Assembly: GCA_002104905.1 (NCBI GenBank)
Contig: MCFE01000075.1
Coordinates: 1-64,000, forward strand
Origin: Basidiobolus meristosporus CBS 931.73
Lineage: Eukaryota > Basidiobolomycota > Basidiobolomycetes > Basidiobolales > Basidiobolaceae
DNA: 64,000 nt
Direction: 5' to 3'
The position numbers were made by a program, and so were the translations under genes. The notes beneath the pieces were generated by a model. That model had not been told where the DNA came from and made no database searches. It was given only the letters and a program-made list of their open reading frames with translations. Each line of letters starts with the position of its first letter. Within the stretch, counting starts at the first letter, position 1. Shown in pieces: positions 37,528-49,900 of this stretch.

Positions 37528-39540
37528 TTACTGACATCCACATATCAAATCAATCAGCTTGTTCACTCGGGATAATCGGGATTCAAATCGAGGTAACATG
37601 TCGTTCCCAGTATTGCTACATGTGCCGTGGGGATCATGGGTCCAGAGACGCTCACTCATGGCACCAAGCCTGTCTTTTAAGCAGCAGATCTCCTCATCAA
37701 CCTCAGATTCCCACACAACAATACTGGATCCGTGTACTCGGGGGCCTGGCGTGTAGGGTGTATTGATCTGCTTCGGAAGGGTGACCCATTCGGTTTTCTT
37801 TCCTCGCTCTGGAATCCCTCCGAACTCGCAGCTTCCTTGCCACTTGAGAATCTCCTTGACGGAAGAACCATCGGTTCCGACCACATATAATGGAGACCAG
37901 GCCCCATTGATGATACTGAAACCGTCTCGAATCAGATCGTCCGGGCGGTAGTCCTGCATCGACCAGGCCATCACCAGTATATCCCGTGGAGGGAGCGGTG
38001 TTGAGTGAGCCGCAAAAGATTCCCACACAATGGATCTGCGTACGGGCTGGTAGAAGCCAGGGTCAGCCGGCATGTTGGTTCCGGGCAGATTCGGGGGCGG
38101 ATACCACGCAGAAATGTTTAAATGCTTAATTTGATGATTCATGAAGCCCATGAAGTCCCACAATAGCTCCTTATCTGAGGAGACATGCCTCCTTCTATTT
38201 ATGGCTTCCTTGAAATGGGGATCCTCTTCCGCATTTGTAACGTCCACCTCGTCGAAGCCAACGTGCATGTACGGTGAATACGGGAATAGCTTGGCAACAT
38301 GATGTAACATTGGCAAGATCACACAGTTCACTACTGCATCGTTGGCAAAGTTGACTAGGGAGCGTATGCGACTCTCGCCATCATCGTAGTACGTTCCCAA
38401 AAACTCTGGAGATGAGCGGATCAGTGCCTCGGAGTGACCGGGCATATCGAACTCCGGCACCAAGATGATTCCTCGGGAGAAGGCGTACAGGTTCAGATCC
38501 TTCAATTCCTGGATGGAGTACGCTGGCTCTCCATGTACGTTATGAATGGCCTTTCCGATTTCTGATAGATCCACCCCGTTGTAGAACTCAGGATCGGGCG
38601 GAGGGATCATGAAGTTCTCATTGTCGGTCAAGTGAAGGTGCAAATATCGAAGTTTGTACAAACTGCACAAGTCGATGATCGATTGGATATGCTCGATTGA
38701 GTGGAATTCTCGTGCGACATCCAGCATCAACCCACGATATTCATCCGGCACCGATGGCCAGTCCTCGACCATGAGGCTTGGCAGCCTGAATTCGTTTTGG
38801 GGGTCTTCCTCCAATAGTTGCACTAGCGTACTCACGGCGTATGCGGCCCCTTCGGGGTTTTGCGCCTCGATATAGATTTGCTGCTGGTCAGCGTCAGTGA
38901 TCATTCGGTATCTACCATTCATCGAGGGGTCCCCAAAGCGTACCGAGTTGAAGTTCACTCGTATGGTGCGGAGGGTAGGACTCTTCTCTCCTTTAAACTC
39001 ATTGATTACATGAACCCTCTCTTCATCCGTCTGCAGTATTTTTCTTAGCCAGCTTTCCAAAACCAAAGCATTCCCCAAGAGCCAACTTGCACTGCAATTG
39101 ATTTCTATAATGGCTTCAGCTGTGAATATCGAAGCCGAGCTGCCTTGCTGGGTCACATTTTTTGGAGTTGGTATGACTTGGGGAGGCTCTCCCGAAACCA
39201 GGTCAGGCCTGGGTGGAGCTACTGGTGATGGTGGAGGGTAGGAATTTTGAGGAGGGTACTGGCTAGAGTCTGGGGGAGGATACGAATTCTGTGGAGGGTA
39301 GTAGCTATTATTTGGCGGGGGATATGAGTTTTGGGGAGGGTAGTAACTAGAGCCTGGGGGAGGTTGTGATTGTGGAGGGTAGTAACTAGAGCCTGGGGGA
39401 GGTTGTGATTGTGGAGGGTAGTAACTAGAACCTGGGGGAGGTTGTGATTGTGGAGGGTTTCTCTCCTCCTCACCTAAGATATCCTTGGCTTTATCCAAAG
39501 CCTTTTTGAAAAACGTGCCAGTTTTCTTCAGAAGAGGCAT
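37528..39540 (-). CDS. GH20 beta-N-acetylhexosaminidase without signal peptide, proline-repeat N terminus
   Basis: A single-exon gene of 670 residues. From about residue 140 it is a glycoside hydrolase family 20 enzyme: a small alpha/beta lead domain (EAIIEINCSASWLLGNA), then the barrel with LHLHLTDNENF, SRGIILVPEFDMPGHSEAL and MHVGFDEVD. The last holds the Asp-Glu catalytic pair, with F where most members have G. Such enzymes remove terminal GlcNAc or GalNAc, in fungi mostly from chitin oligomers outside the cell. This one starts with a basic amphipathic helix (KKTGTFFKKALDKAKDIL) and a PPQ/PPG/YYPP repeat instead of a secretion signal. A cytosolic, unconventionally secreted or membrane-bound location is likely. 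The HGSNAT-like gene lies 1.4 kb upstream on the same strand. Confidence 0.9.
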   Translation of the reverse strand: MPLLKKTGTFFKKALDKAKDILGEEERNPPQSQPPPGSSYYPPQSQPPPGSSYYPPQSQPPPGSSYYPPQNSYPPPNNSYYPPQNSYPPPDSSQYPPQNSYPPPSPVAPPRPDLVSGEPPQVIPTPKNVTQQGSSASIFTAEAIIEINCSASWLLGNALVLESWLRKILQTDEERVHVINEFKGEKSPTLRTIRVNFNSVRFGDPSMNGRYRMITDADQQQIYIEAQNPEGAAYAVSTLVQLLEEDPQNEFRLPSLMVEDWPSVPDEYRGLMLDVAREFHSIEHIQSIIDLCSLYKLRYLHLHLTDNENFMIPPPDPEFYNGVDLSEIGKAIHNVHGEPAYSIQELKDLNLYAFSRGIILVPEFDMPGHSEALIRSSPEFLGTYYDDGESRIRSLVNFANDAVVNCVILPMLHHVAKLFPYSPYMHVGFDEVDVTNAEEDPHFKEAINRRRHVSSDKELLWDFMGFMNHQIKHLNISAWYPPPNLPGTNMPADPGFYQPVRRSIVWESFAAHSTPLPPRDILVMAWSMQDYRPDDLIRDGFSIINGAWSPLYVVGTDGSSVKEILKWQGSCEFGGIPERGKKTEWVTLPKQINTPYTPGPRVHGSSIVVWESEVDEEICCLKDRLGAMSERLWTHDPHGTCSNTGNDMLPRFESRLSRVNKLIDLICGCQ
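39340..39457 (-). repeat. 39-bp coding minisatellite, three copies
   Basis: Three nearly identical 39-bp units encode the 13-residue repeat SSYYPPQSQPPPG in the N terminus of the GH20 gene. More diverged units (NSYPPP, SSQYPPQ) continue to about 39240. The near identity suggests recent expansion, so copy number may vary between strains. Confidence 0.85.
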
Positions 39541-39829
39541 AGTTGTGACCAGTAGAATGGTTGGGAGAACGATGGGCTATCACCTATTTATGCTGAAATC
39601 AACCTTGGCGATTACCTGTCGGATATTCATCTGCCAATAGATCCGAGCGTATGTTTGGTGTAACAATGGGATCGAAAGAGATGCTGTTGTGAATGATACT
39701 AATGGTTTAAGCTTATTTATTGGTAATTATTATTAGTATCGGTGGAGTTACGTCACTTGGATTTGGAGGCGTCTCTAGAGTAATAATTAAGGGCGAGGCT
39801 GGAGGGAGGAGGTTCATACACGGTACATA

Positions 39830-39846
39830 GTATATATATATATATT
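39830..39846. repeat. TA microsatellite
   Basis: Eight TA units in the gap between the cyclin and GH20 genes (39541-39961), where no gene was recognised. Confidence 0.85.
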
Positions 39847-39961
39847 ATTCTAATCGGTCTAATGACTATCTATGCATGAGCTAGTTACGAAGACTTTTCA
39901 TTTCGTACAATGTAGTAGACCTGCCTCTACATCAAGGATGACCGTTCAGTTTTACGCAAGT

Positions 39962-40498
39962 TTAGAAATGGAGTTTCAACCGCATCAAGGTGGGTAATTC
40001 CCGGTGAAGTACAAACTGTTCTGCATACAGTAGCCACTGGGAAAAGGCTTCTTCCGGCATATGTAGGTCATATCTAATAGAATAAAGGAATTCTCCTTCC
40101 ATTTGGTTAAGTTCACTCACTGGAATGAAGGTTAGTTCGGACCAGGTTTGATTTGTGTATGTAGAATCTTCCAACATCTTATGGGAAATCATCAATGATA
40201 TTACAAACAGTCGACATTCAGAGCCCTCTTCCCCGCAAATCCCTGGGCGATATTTGGTTAATCGCTGGATGTATTTCAGTCCCAGGAAAATGACCGATGG
40301 GCTCACTTGACTGCGTGTGATCACCTCCTTGAAGAAATCTCGAAACATAGAGTTGGGTGGTTTACTGATTACTTTTGTCTTTCGATTCCACATTTGCTGT
40401 ATCATGTAGTCGACGAAATTGGCCAGTCGTGAGATATCATGTCCTGAAAATCGAGACAATAGTGGGTATTTCACTGATAACCAGGTATGTGGCGTCAT
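39962..40498 (-). CDS. Cyclin-fold protein, PHO80/PCL-like
   Basis: A single-exon frame of 178 residues from ATG 40498. The pattern is that of a fungal cyclin box: an N-terminal helix (ISRLANFVDYMIQQMW), then FRDFFKEVITRSQVSPSVIF, LGLKYIQRL, a helix with CRLFVISLMISHKMLEDSTY, and TFIPVSELNQMEGEFLYSI. PCL cyclins activate Pho85-type kinases in nutrient and cell-cycle control. The length suits a minimal cyclin box. The exact partner kinase is not evident. Confidence 0.78.
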   Translation of the reverse strand: MTPHTWLSVKYPLLSRFSGHDISRLANFVDYMIQQMWNRKTKVISKPPNSMFRDFFKEVITRSQVSPSVIFLGLKYIQRLTKYRPGICGEEGSECRLFVISLMISHKMLEDSTYTNQTWSELTFIPVSELNQMEGEFLYSIRYDLHMPEEAFSQWLLYAEQFVLHRELPTLMRLKLHF

Positions 40499-40948
40499 TA
40501 TGGTTACGAATCAATGCCAATCGAGGGGTTATGTGAGAGAAGCTCCTTGTTAAGAGGAGAGGGAAGGATTGTCCTAGAACAGTCGACACAAAGAATACAC
40601 CTTGGAAGTCGCAGCCAGAGGGGCGTTGGGTGAATTATAAAGTGACCGATTGTCCCCGGTTAATGAATTCAGGAGATAACGTGGCATGTACATAATGGCT
40701 GTGTGTGCATCAAAGGCTGTCAAGTGAGCACAATCCAGAAATTGTCTGGGTCTTTTGTCCTATTGAGGTGGAAAAGTGGAGAATATGGATTTACTATTGT
40801 GTACACGAGTAACGCCCTTAGAGTGTTTGATAGCATAATATTATATAAGGCGTGGTTGGCACGTGAGGCTTATTTATCTGTAGATTGTAACCCTGGCCAG
40901 CGTAGATGTCTAAATGACAATAGATTGCAACAAATTATTTATTTATAA
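40499..40948. other. Intergenic, nothing recognised
   Basis: Promoter of the cyclin gene and 3' end of the HGSNAT-like gene; only short frames. Confidence 0.5.
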
Positions 40949-42256
40949 TTATATACGGACATACCAACCTCTCCAATCCATAAAGTAAGCAATAGGCACA
41001 TAGATCAAGCAAATCCAACTGAGAGACCAAACTAAGCTGGCAAGTTGTCCAGGTAGCCAAGAGGCCCAGATTAATTCATACATGTAGCTGAAGAGATTAG
41101 TTGTACCTGAGGAGGGGTTGATTTGTATGAAATACATGAACCCAGCAATGTTCTCCGAGAGGACGTATACTATAAGCGGATTCTTCCCAACAACCACAAA
41201 GGTATTGAAGAAGAAGCGTACGATCCGGTAGCGTGAGTGTAGGAGATCCTTTATATCAATGGCCCAGATAAATATCGACAATGCAGAGATTGATACTCCG
41301 CCTGCAAGAAGGACGAATGTCGGGGTCCATAATGCCTTACTTATGGGAATACCAGTTTGAATAAAGTACGAGAAGAGCATAAAGAAGATGGCAATGATTA
41401 GATATTCTGCTATCTTTTGATAGCAATACGAGACTTCCACTAGCTTTTGACGGCGCTTCAAAATATTTCTGCCAAATATGACACCCAACCAACATGAAAG
41501 ACACGCAGTAACGGTCGACAAGCTTCCTTCGGGGTCGAACCTTTTCTTCTGGTAGTTATGGTTTTGTCCCCACAGATTTGAGTCAAAGTATGATTGAGTT
41601 GAGCACTCTGCCGTCAATTGTCCGCGGCCACAGCCCTCCCATGGAACATCAACACCATAGGCCAGAGAGATCCACAGGATAAATGCACTCAGTGGGAATC
41701 CGATCAGTAGGTAATAGTAGGCTACGGTGCCTTTGGAATGCTTATGGCACACTATATATACCACTGCATTGACCAGGTAACAAACAGCCAAACGCTGCAA
41801 CACACCAACAGGTCTCCACCATTCGGAGAGTCCCTTCCACGCAAATGGAAAGGTGTTATTCCAAATGCCTAGCAAGTAGATAATGATGAATCTTTTAACG
41901 ACCTTGAACCACATAGCTTTCTTGGAGATCCTTCCCTCACTCGCATGGACCGCCAGGGGAATAGCTAGGCCCATGATGAACAGGAAGTTGGGAAAAATAG
42001 AGTCGGCGACGGAAAATCCGATCCAAGTGGGATGCTCCAATATGCTGAACGCGTCTGCTTGATAATTACACAGTATCATGAAAAGAATGGTAAGGCCTCG
42101 CAGCACATCTACCGAGACGAGGCGTTTAGAGCTTGGCTTGGGTTTAGGGCTTTCGTTGATGCTTAAGGAAACCTCATAAGTCCCCTCTCTCGCTGGTTCA
42201 TCTTTGTCCCCCACGGCTAGACTCTTAGGCGGAGGGTTTTCTTTTTCTTCACTCAT
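40949..42256 (-). CDS. HGSNAT-like membrane acetyltransferase
   Basis: A single-exon gene; ATG 42256 gives 435 residues. A longer open frame upstream has only a TTG start and overlaps the TATA box. After 60 soluble residues the motif RLVSVDVLRGLTILFMILCN starts the family fold. About ten membrane helices follow, with conserved pieces IFPNFLFIMGLAIPLAV, RPVGVLQRLAVCYL and VVVGKNPLIVYVLSE. The human homologue HGSNAT moves the acetyl group of cytosolic acetyl-CoA across the lysosomal membrane onto terminal glucosamine of heparan sulfate, so that hexosaminidase can then remove GlcNAc. Fungi have no heparan sulfate, so the acceptor here may be glucosamine from chitosan or glycans. The GH20 gene nearby supports a sugar role but does not prove it. 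Confidence 0.82.
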   Translation of the reverse strand: MSEEKENPPPKSLAVGDKDEPAREGTYEVSLSINESPKPKPSSKRLVSVDVLRGLTILFMILCNYQADAFSILEHPTWIGFSVADSIFPNFLFIMGLAIPLAVHASEGRISKKAMWFKVVKRFIIIYLLGIWNNTFPFAWKGLSEWWRPVGVLQRLAVCYLVNAVVYIVCHKHSKGTVAYYYLLIGFPLSAFILWISLAYGVDVPWEGCGRGQLTAECSTQSYFDSNLWGQNHNYQKKRFDPEGSLSTVTACLSCWLGVIFGRNILKRRQKLVEVSYCYQKIAEYLIIAIFFMLFSYFIQTGIPISKALWTPTFVLLAGGVSISALSIFIWAIDIKDLLHSRYRIVRFFFNTFVVVGKNPLIVYVLSENIAGFMYFIQINPSSGTTNLFSYMYELIWASWLPGQLASLVWSLSWICLIYVPIAYFMDWRGWYVRI

Positions 42257-42313
42257 ACGCTCGATTGATGAAGGGAGCAGAGGCCAATTAGCCTGCAATG
42301 CGGAGGTGGGCAG

Positions 42314-42321
42314 TTTATATA
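42314..42321 (-). promoter_or_regulatory. TATA box of the HGSNAT-like gene
   Basis: TATATAAA on the minus strand, 58 bp upstream of the chosen ATG, which supports that start. Confidence 0.55.
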
Positions 42322-42824
42322 GGGGAATGGCATTCCAATGGGAGCACAGCTGTTCAACGACGTATAAGGCCAATAAACTTTTCCTGAGACTATTCTGGTC
42401 GAAGTAATTAGTACATATAAAGTCTACAACTGGTAGTGCTTGTCGCCATTAGCCGTTTTTAGGTAATACAGAATGGTGAGCGTTCATGCATTATGATTTC
42501 CACTTCCCAGATACATGAAAGATCAGCAACTAGACACGAATTTAATATATTTGGCCATATTACTGAGCAGGAAAGCTAATGACTAAAAGCAGCAAGATTA
42601 AAGTATGGGTTCTCCGGGTAATGTCCCAAGTCATGTATCACCAGACGAAATCCTGCTTCACATCAACTACAAACGGTGGCATTCGGCTTACGTGTAAAGC
42701 AAAAAAACGTTTATTACAACATCTCCATTCAACAGTAGAGTGTGGAAAAGAAAAGTGACCTTGATAAGGTATAGAGATTAAACATAGAATGATAACTAAA
42801 AGGTATGTCAATTGACTTGTTCCT

Positions 42825-44422
<1,598 letters not shown>

Positions 44423-46183
44423 ATGATTAGTGCTTTCTTCATTTACAACCAAAAGGGTGAAGTGCTGATTTCGCGACTTTACCGTCAAGACTTGAAGTGA
44501 GTTCAAGTGCTTTCTTTGTAGACTCAGTACTAACCCTGGCATTTAGGCGCTCTGTGGCCGATATTTTTCGTATACAGGTTATCTCGAACACAGATGTTCG
44601 TTCACCTATCATAACTCTTGGCTCTACTTCCTTTCTACATGTAAGACACGAGAATCTTTACCTGGTGGCAGTGACCAAATGGAACGCAAATGCTGCGCTC
44701 ATCTTTGAGGTGTGTTACCGAATGATCAACATTGGAAGAGCCTACTTTGGTAAATTTGACGAGGAATCAGTGAAGAACAATTTTGTTCTCATTTATGAAC
44801 TACTGGATGGTACGAAATACATCATCCCGGATAGTGCACGGAGATTTGACTAAGCTTTGTCTTCATTTCAACATACACTTCCAGAAATCCTTGACTTTGG
44901 CTATCCTCAAAACAGTGAGCCAGAAACTTTGAAGTTGTATATCACCACCGAGGGTGTAAAGAGTGAACGAGCTGCGGTACGTCTCTATATAGCAATCAAT
45001 CCTAGGAAGATACTAATTATTGCGGAGCAGAAGGTGGATTCCTCTCGAATCACTATTCAGGCAACCGGAGCTATATCCTGGCGCCGAGCAGATATCAAGT
45101 ACAGGAAAAACGAAGCATTTATAGATGTCATTGAGAGTGTCAACCTCTTGATGAGTAACAAGGGTAATACCGTGTATATCGAGATGTTGCGATAAGCATG
45201 CTTATATTGTCAACAGGTACCGTGTTGAGAGCTGATGTCGCCGGACAGATCGTCATGCGGGCGTATCTATCTGGAACCCCCGAATGCAAATTCGGACTGA
45301 ATGACAAAATCCTTTTAGACAAAGAATCCCACAGCAGAGGCGGCTCGTAAGGCTAACCCACCAGTGAACCGACTCTAGGAAATCCACTGAACCTCTTTGA
45401 TTTAGAACACCGCGCCGTGCGAATTCCGTTGCAATCGATGACTACCAGTTTCATCAATGCGTCAAATTGGGCAAGTTCAACAGCGATCGAAGCATCAGCT
45501 TTATCCCACCAGATGGTGAATTTGAGCTGATGAGGTCAATGAATGTGTGTCTAGCTTAGTGACCCATACAGAGACTGATGCAGCTTTTGTTTAGGTACCG
45601 CACCACCGAGAATGTCAACCTGCCTTTCAAGGTGCATCCGGTCGTCAACGAGATGGGGAAAACCAGGGTCGAGTACAAGATCCAAGTGAAGGCCAATTTC
45701 TCATCCAAGCTCTATGCCAACAATGTGGTTCTGAAGATCCCCACCCCATTGAACACGGCCGGAACCAACATCCGGGTGAGTGCCGGTAAGGCCAAATATG
45801 CACCTGCGGAGAACTGCATCATCTGGAAGTAAGGACCCTCCATCATTCTGGCTTACGCAGCCGAGGCAACTAACCTATGTTTCTGGGCAGAATCCAAAAA
45901 TTCCAAGGGCAAGCGGAATACAGCTTCAGCTGCGAAGTCACCCTAACTGCCATGACCATCGTGAAAGCTTGGTCCAGGCCACCCATCTCCATGGATTTCC
46001 AGGTTCTGATGTTCACTTCCTCGGGGTTGTTGGTCAGATTCTTGAAGGTGTTTGAAAAGAGCAACTATCAGTCAGTCAAGTGGGTGCGGTACATGACCAA
46101 GGCCGGGTCCTACCAAATCAGAGTAAGTCTATTGCGTCCTTATTTGCATCCCGCAGAGACTAATCTGGTGCCAACAGTTCTAG
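44423..46183 (+). CDS. APM4: AP-2 clathrin adaptor complex, mu subunit (9 exons)
   Basis: Exons 44423-44496, 44547-44809, 44885-44976, 45031-45163, 45217-45346, 45406-45534, 45595-45828, 45891-46122 and 46178-46183 give 430 residues. The N-terminal longin-like half ([17 protein letters not shown] ... [20 protein letters not shown]) is followed by the mu-homology domain ([44 protein letters not shown]). The subunit binds YxxPhi sorting signals and PIP2 at the plasma membrane during clathrin-mediated endocytosis. Length and C terminus match AP-2 mu rather than AP-1 or AP-3. The last exon holds one codon plus the stop; reading through that intron would add about 40 unrelated residues. Confidence 0.94.
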
Positions 46184-46935
46184 ATGCAAGGGGCTATAGA
46201 AGATTTCTATTTCATACTCCACTCCACTCCATTTCACTTCACTTCACTTCACTCCTTCCCGAATCAAGCTATCCTTTTATCAGCGACTTCTCCAACATCG
46301 ATTGATTTTGTTCAACTCTCATTCTGTGATGGATAAAAACCTCAGCATTGTTCTTATTTATGGCGAAATCAGATGTCGATATTTAAGGGGGTTGGTGGGT
46401 GGAATAAATTTGGAAGATGTACAAATGCGCTGGAAGACCAGTTTATAAAGGTTAAATCATATCCAACCTGCATAACAAGTTACTCAATCTATCCTGCGGC
46501 ATGTTGCTACCGCCCAATATATTGCCCAGAGATCTGGCTAGATGGGAGGGGTAGTCAGATACCCTGAACCAAGTTGATACATCATTTAAAATCTGCTTAT
46601 GTCATGAGAGAGACCGAGTCACATCAAGTCCTCAAAACTCAAAGGCCCATTTGGGAAGATATCGTTTGCTCCTTTTCATTTTCTTTCTCCAACCAAGCGA
46701 GAAAGTCTCTTATTTCTGACACTCAACGTCCTGTATATTGTTCCCTGGGACTGCAGTGTTGTACCTAGTTCTATTTTTTCTCCTTTGGCTTTGATCATCT
46801 GGATTCAACCTGATACTGATTCCAATTCATCAGCCAACTTGTGTTTTTTGTTGAAGAAAACCACCAATTGAGTTTTAAACCAACCCTATTTTCATGGAGA
46901 GCGCTTCGGCTCTTTAATCCTACCCTTTACTCTGC
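46184..46935. other. Intergenic, nothing recognised
   Basis: Contains a pyrimidine-rich run of CACTTC/CACTCC repeats at about 46219-46256 in the 3' region of the AP-2 mu gene, then AT-rich sequence leading to the HECT ligase gene. Confidence 0.5.
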
Positions 46936-49900
46936 ATGGAATCCCATCCCTACAAACATCTTAATTCTTCCAATTCCGATTCAGAAAGCGACAACCACAG
47001 ACATACTCCGGACAGAACCTCAATTAAGTCTGATCCAGTGATTTCAAGAAAGAGAGGATTCTCCCATACATCAGCTACCAAACAAAAAGCCATTCAATCC
47101 AATTCTTCGAAAGACAAGAGCAAAGTCGATAATACAAGGTAATTTACCTGACGATTTTCCTCGATTTCTATCCTAGAATCCTACCCAATCCAGTTGGTCT
47201 CTGGTTTTTTCTCCAAGTTCTTGAAAAATAACCACCTATGAAATCTTTAGAAAGCAGCTTCAAGGGAAATCAAAACTCAACCTCCCTTCCCAAGAAACTG
47301 AAAGTCGTGCAGGAAAAACGTAGTTGTTCGTTGCTTACTGTTTGTCCTGGATCCGCTAGTTTAACCATTTCCCTTGACTTTCTGTAGAAGCCCTCGTCCA
47401 GAGAAAGCCAAGAAAGAGCCGAATTTTCAGAGTAGCAAAGAGGCCCCACTCAGTGACAAATCTAACATAGAGCCGCCCAACAAGAGAAAAAAGCCGTCTT
47501 CTTGTAGTTTTAGCGAAAGATATTCGGATATCAAAAAACCTCGCCAAAGTATGCAAAACCAAGAAAGGTAGACTAGCTCTTGATTCTGTGTTAGTATGTT
47601 CGGTTTTGTTAAGATTTCATGCTTCTACAGCGGGGGAAGCAAAGATCAACTGGATAGAGAATCCGACACCAGGTCCGGAAATGATGGATCAAAAATATCT
47701 AAAAGCTCCACTCATCGTGCCCCGGAAAATAACAATCAACGTTCAAGCTCACCTGCGATTGACTCGAGCGTTGTCGACAATCCCGAAGTAAGTATGTATG
47801 GCGAACTCTCTGACGGACTCGAGATTGAAGATAATTCTGCAAACGAGTATGAGGATTATCCCGAAGAAGGATTCGACCATTTCCATGAAGAAATGGAGTT
47901 TGAAGCGGACGACTATGACGATCTTAACGAGCATGATGATGACGATGAAGAAGAGGAAGAGGAGGATGACGATGATGACGAAGAAGATGACGATGACTAC
48001 GAAGACGAAGAGTTGGCGGGAGCCGGCGAGTTCGCAAGCACATTCAGTGGCCTAACTGGTCTTCGTGGTTTAGGCGGAATTATTAGCGGAGGTATATTAG
48101 CTTTTGCTCAGAATCGCCCAGCCAAAACTCGCTAATTGATTGTCGATGCATTTTTATAGTTTCTGCAAGACTGAAGTCAATTCTCGGCCATCTGAGATGC
48201 TACCAAGAGCCATCCATTCAACTCATTGCTTTGCAAGAGCTTGCTGAGATTCTATCGGTTGCCACAGAGGACACCTTGACCGGCTATTTCTCGTGCGACC
48301 CGTTCGTCAAAGAACTGGTGAACCTGATGAAAGGAAGCGAATTCAGTTTTGGCGAAGAAAGTCCCGAAATAATGCTTCTGGCTTGCCGTTGTTTATCCAA
48401 CTTGATGGAGGCCTTGCCAAGTGCTGTTGGCAGTGTTGTATACAACGGCGCTATACCTGTTCTTTGCTCCAAACTCATGGAGATCCAGTATATTGATCTG
48501 GCCGAGCAAGCGCTTAGCACATTAGAAAAAATCTCAGTTGAATATCCGACGTCCATTGTACGTGAGGGCGGATTGCTTGCTGTGCTTATGTATCTGGACT
48601 TTTTCTCCACCAATGTTCAACGTACAGCTGTCACGACTGCTGCAAACTGTTCTCGAAACGTTCCTAATGACTGCTTTGATATGATCAAAGAAGTAGTTCC
48701 TATTCTTGAGAGGCTACTTTCTTACTCTGATCAGAAAGTAATAGATCAGGCGTGTTTGGCTCTAGTTCGTCTTGTCGAAAGCTTTAAGTACAACACCGAA
48801 CACTTAGAGTCCATCGTCTCCAAGGATTTGGCGCAGAACATCCTCAACTTGCTATCCTCAACAACTACAAGTGTGGTCAGTCCACACCTGTACACTCAGC
48901 TTCTTACGTTATTACGTCATACCGCCAAGGGTTCGTCAAAGCTTGCATTTGAACTTCTGCACAACAATATAGTTGAGATTTTGTATCAAATCCTAACCGG
49001 AAGTGTATTGAGTAAGAGTGAGCCTAATCATCTCGGTGACGATTCCGCTGCTCTTACCAAACTTGTCAACCGCCCTGGTGATCAAGTCTGGGAAGCCCTT
49101 GGTGTAGCCATTGAATTATTGCCACCCTTGCCGAAGGATGGCGATGCTGCTCAAGAAAGCCAGACAAGCAGTAGCAGCACCAAGACCAACTCTGAATCTG
49201 AGGCGGACTCTCGTATGGAGCTCTTCAAGAAAAACCCAGCAGTCATGGCTAAGTTTGCCGAAGTCTTACTGCCCACTTTCATAGAGGTGTTCTCTTCTAC
49301 CGTGGTCACTCAGGTCCGTCTTCGTGTAGTGGCCGCCTTACTTAAGACCGTCTTCTATACCGATATTGAGGTCTTAACAAGAGTTTTGAAGGGAGTATCA
49401 TTTGCTGGATTCATTGCAGCTGTTCTCTCTCGCCAAGACCATCCAATGTTGGTTGTTGGAGCGATCCAGCTTGCTGAGCTTCTTATGGTTAAGTTGCCCG
49501 ATCTGTACCATTTGTTGTTTTATCGGGAGGGTGTCATGAATGAAATCATAAAACTTTCGGATAATGTGGTGACTTCAGAAACCCAAAACGAAGCCGAACA
49601 ACAACACGACTTGATTGAGGGATCAAAAGTAACTAAGGATCAAGTAGATACCAAATTGAATGAGTCTGCAGAGCATGATGGCGCAGAGTCCTCCAACCAA
49701 GTCGAAGTCGACCTCTCGATCGCAGATTCCTCGCGAACCCCCCGCACCCCAAGTAGAAGTTCTAGAGCTCAGAAAGACTCCGAAGTAACTCCTTCGGCAG
49801 GATTGAGATTAATTGAGAAATTTGCCATGAGCCTTGGCTCCAGTAATCTTGGTGCTTTGACAAGACTTGAGAACGGAGTCTATGACATTCGAAAGTGGAT

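Noticed and set aside
42257-42373. N-terminal extension of the HGSNAT-like protein
   Set aside because: It begins with TTG and covers the TATA box, so it is more likely promoter and 5' UTR.
45877-46305. Extended C terminus of AP-2 mu reading through the last intron
   Set aside because: It runs into low-complexity sequence, whereas splicing gives the conserved short end.
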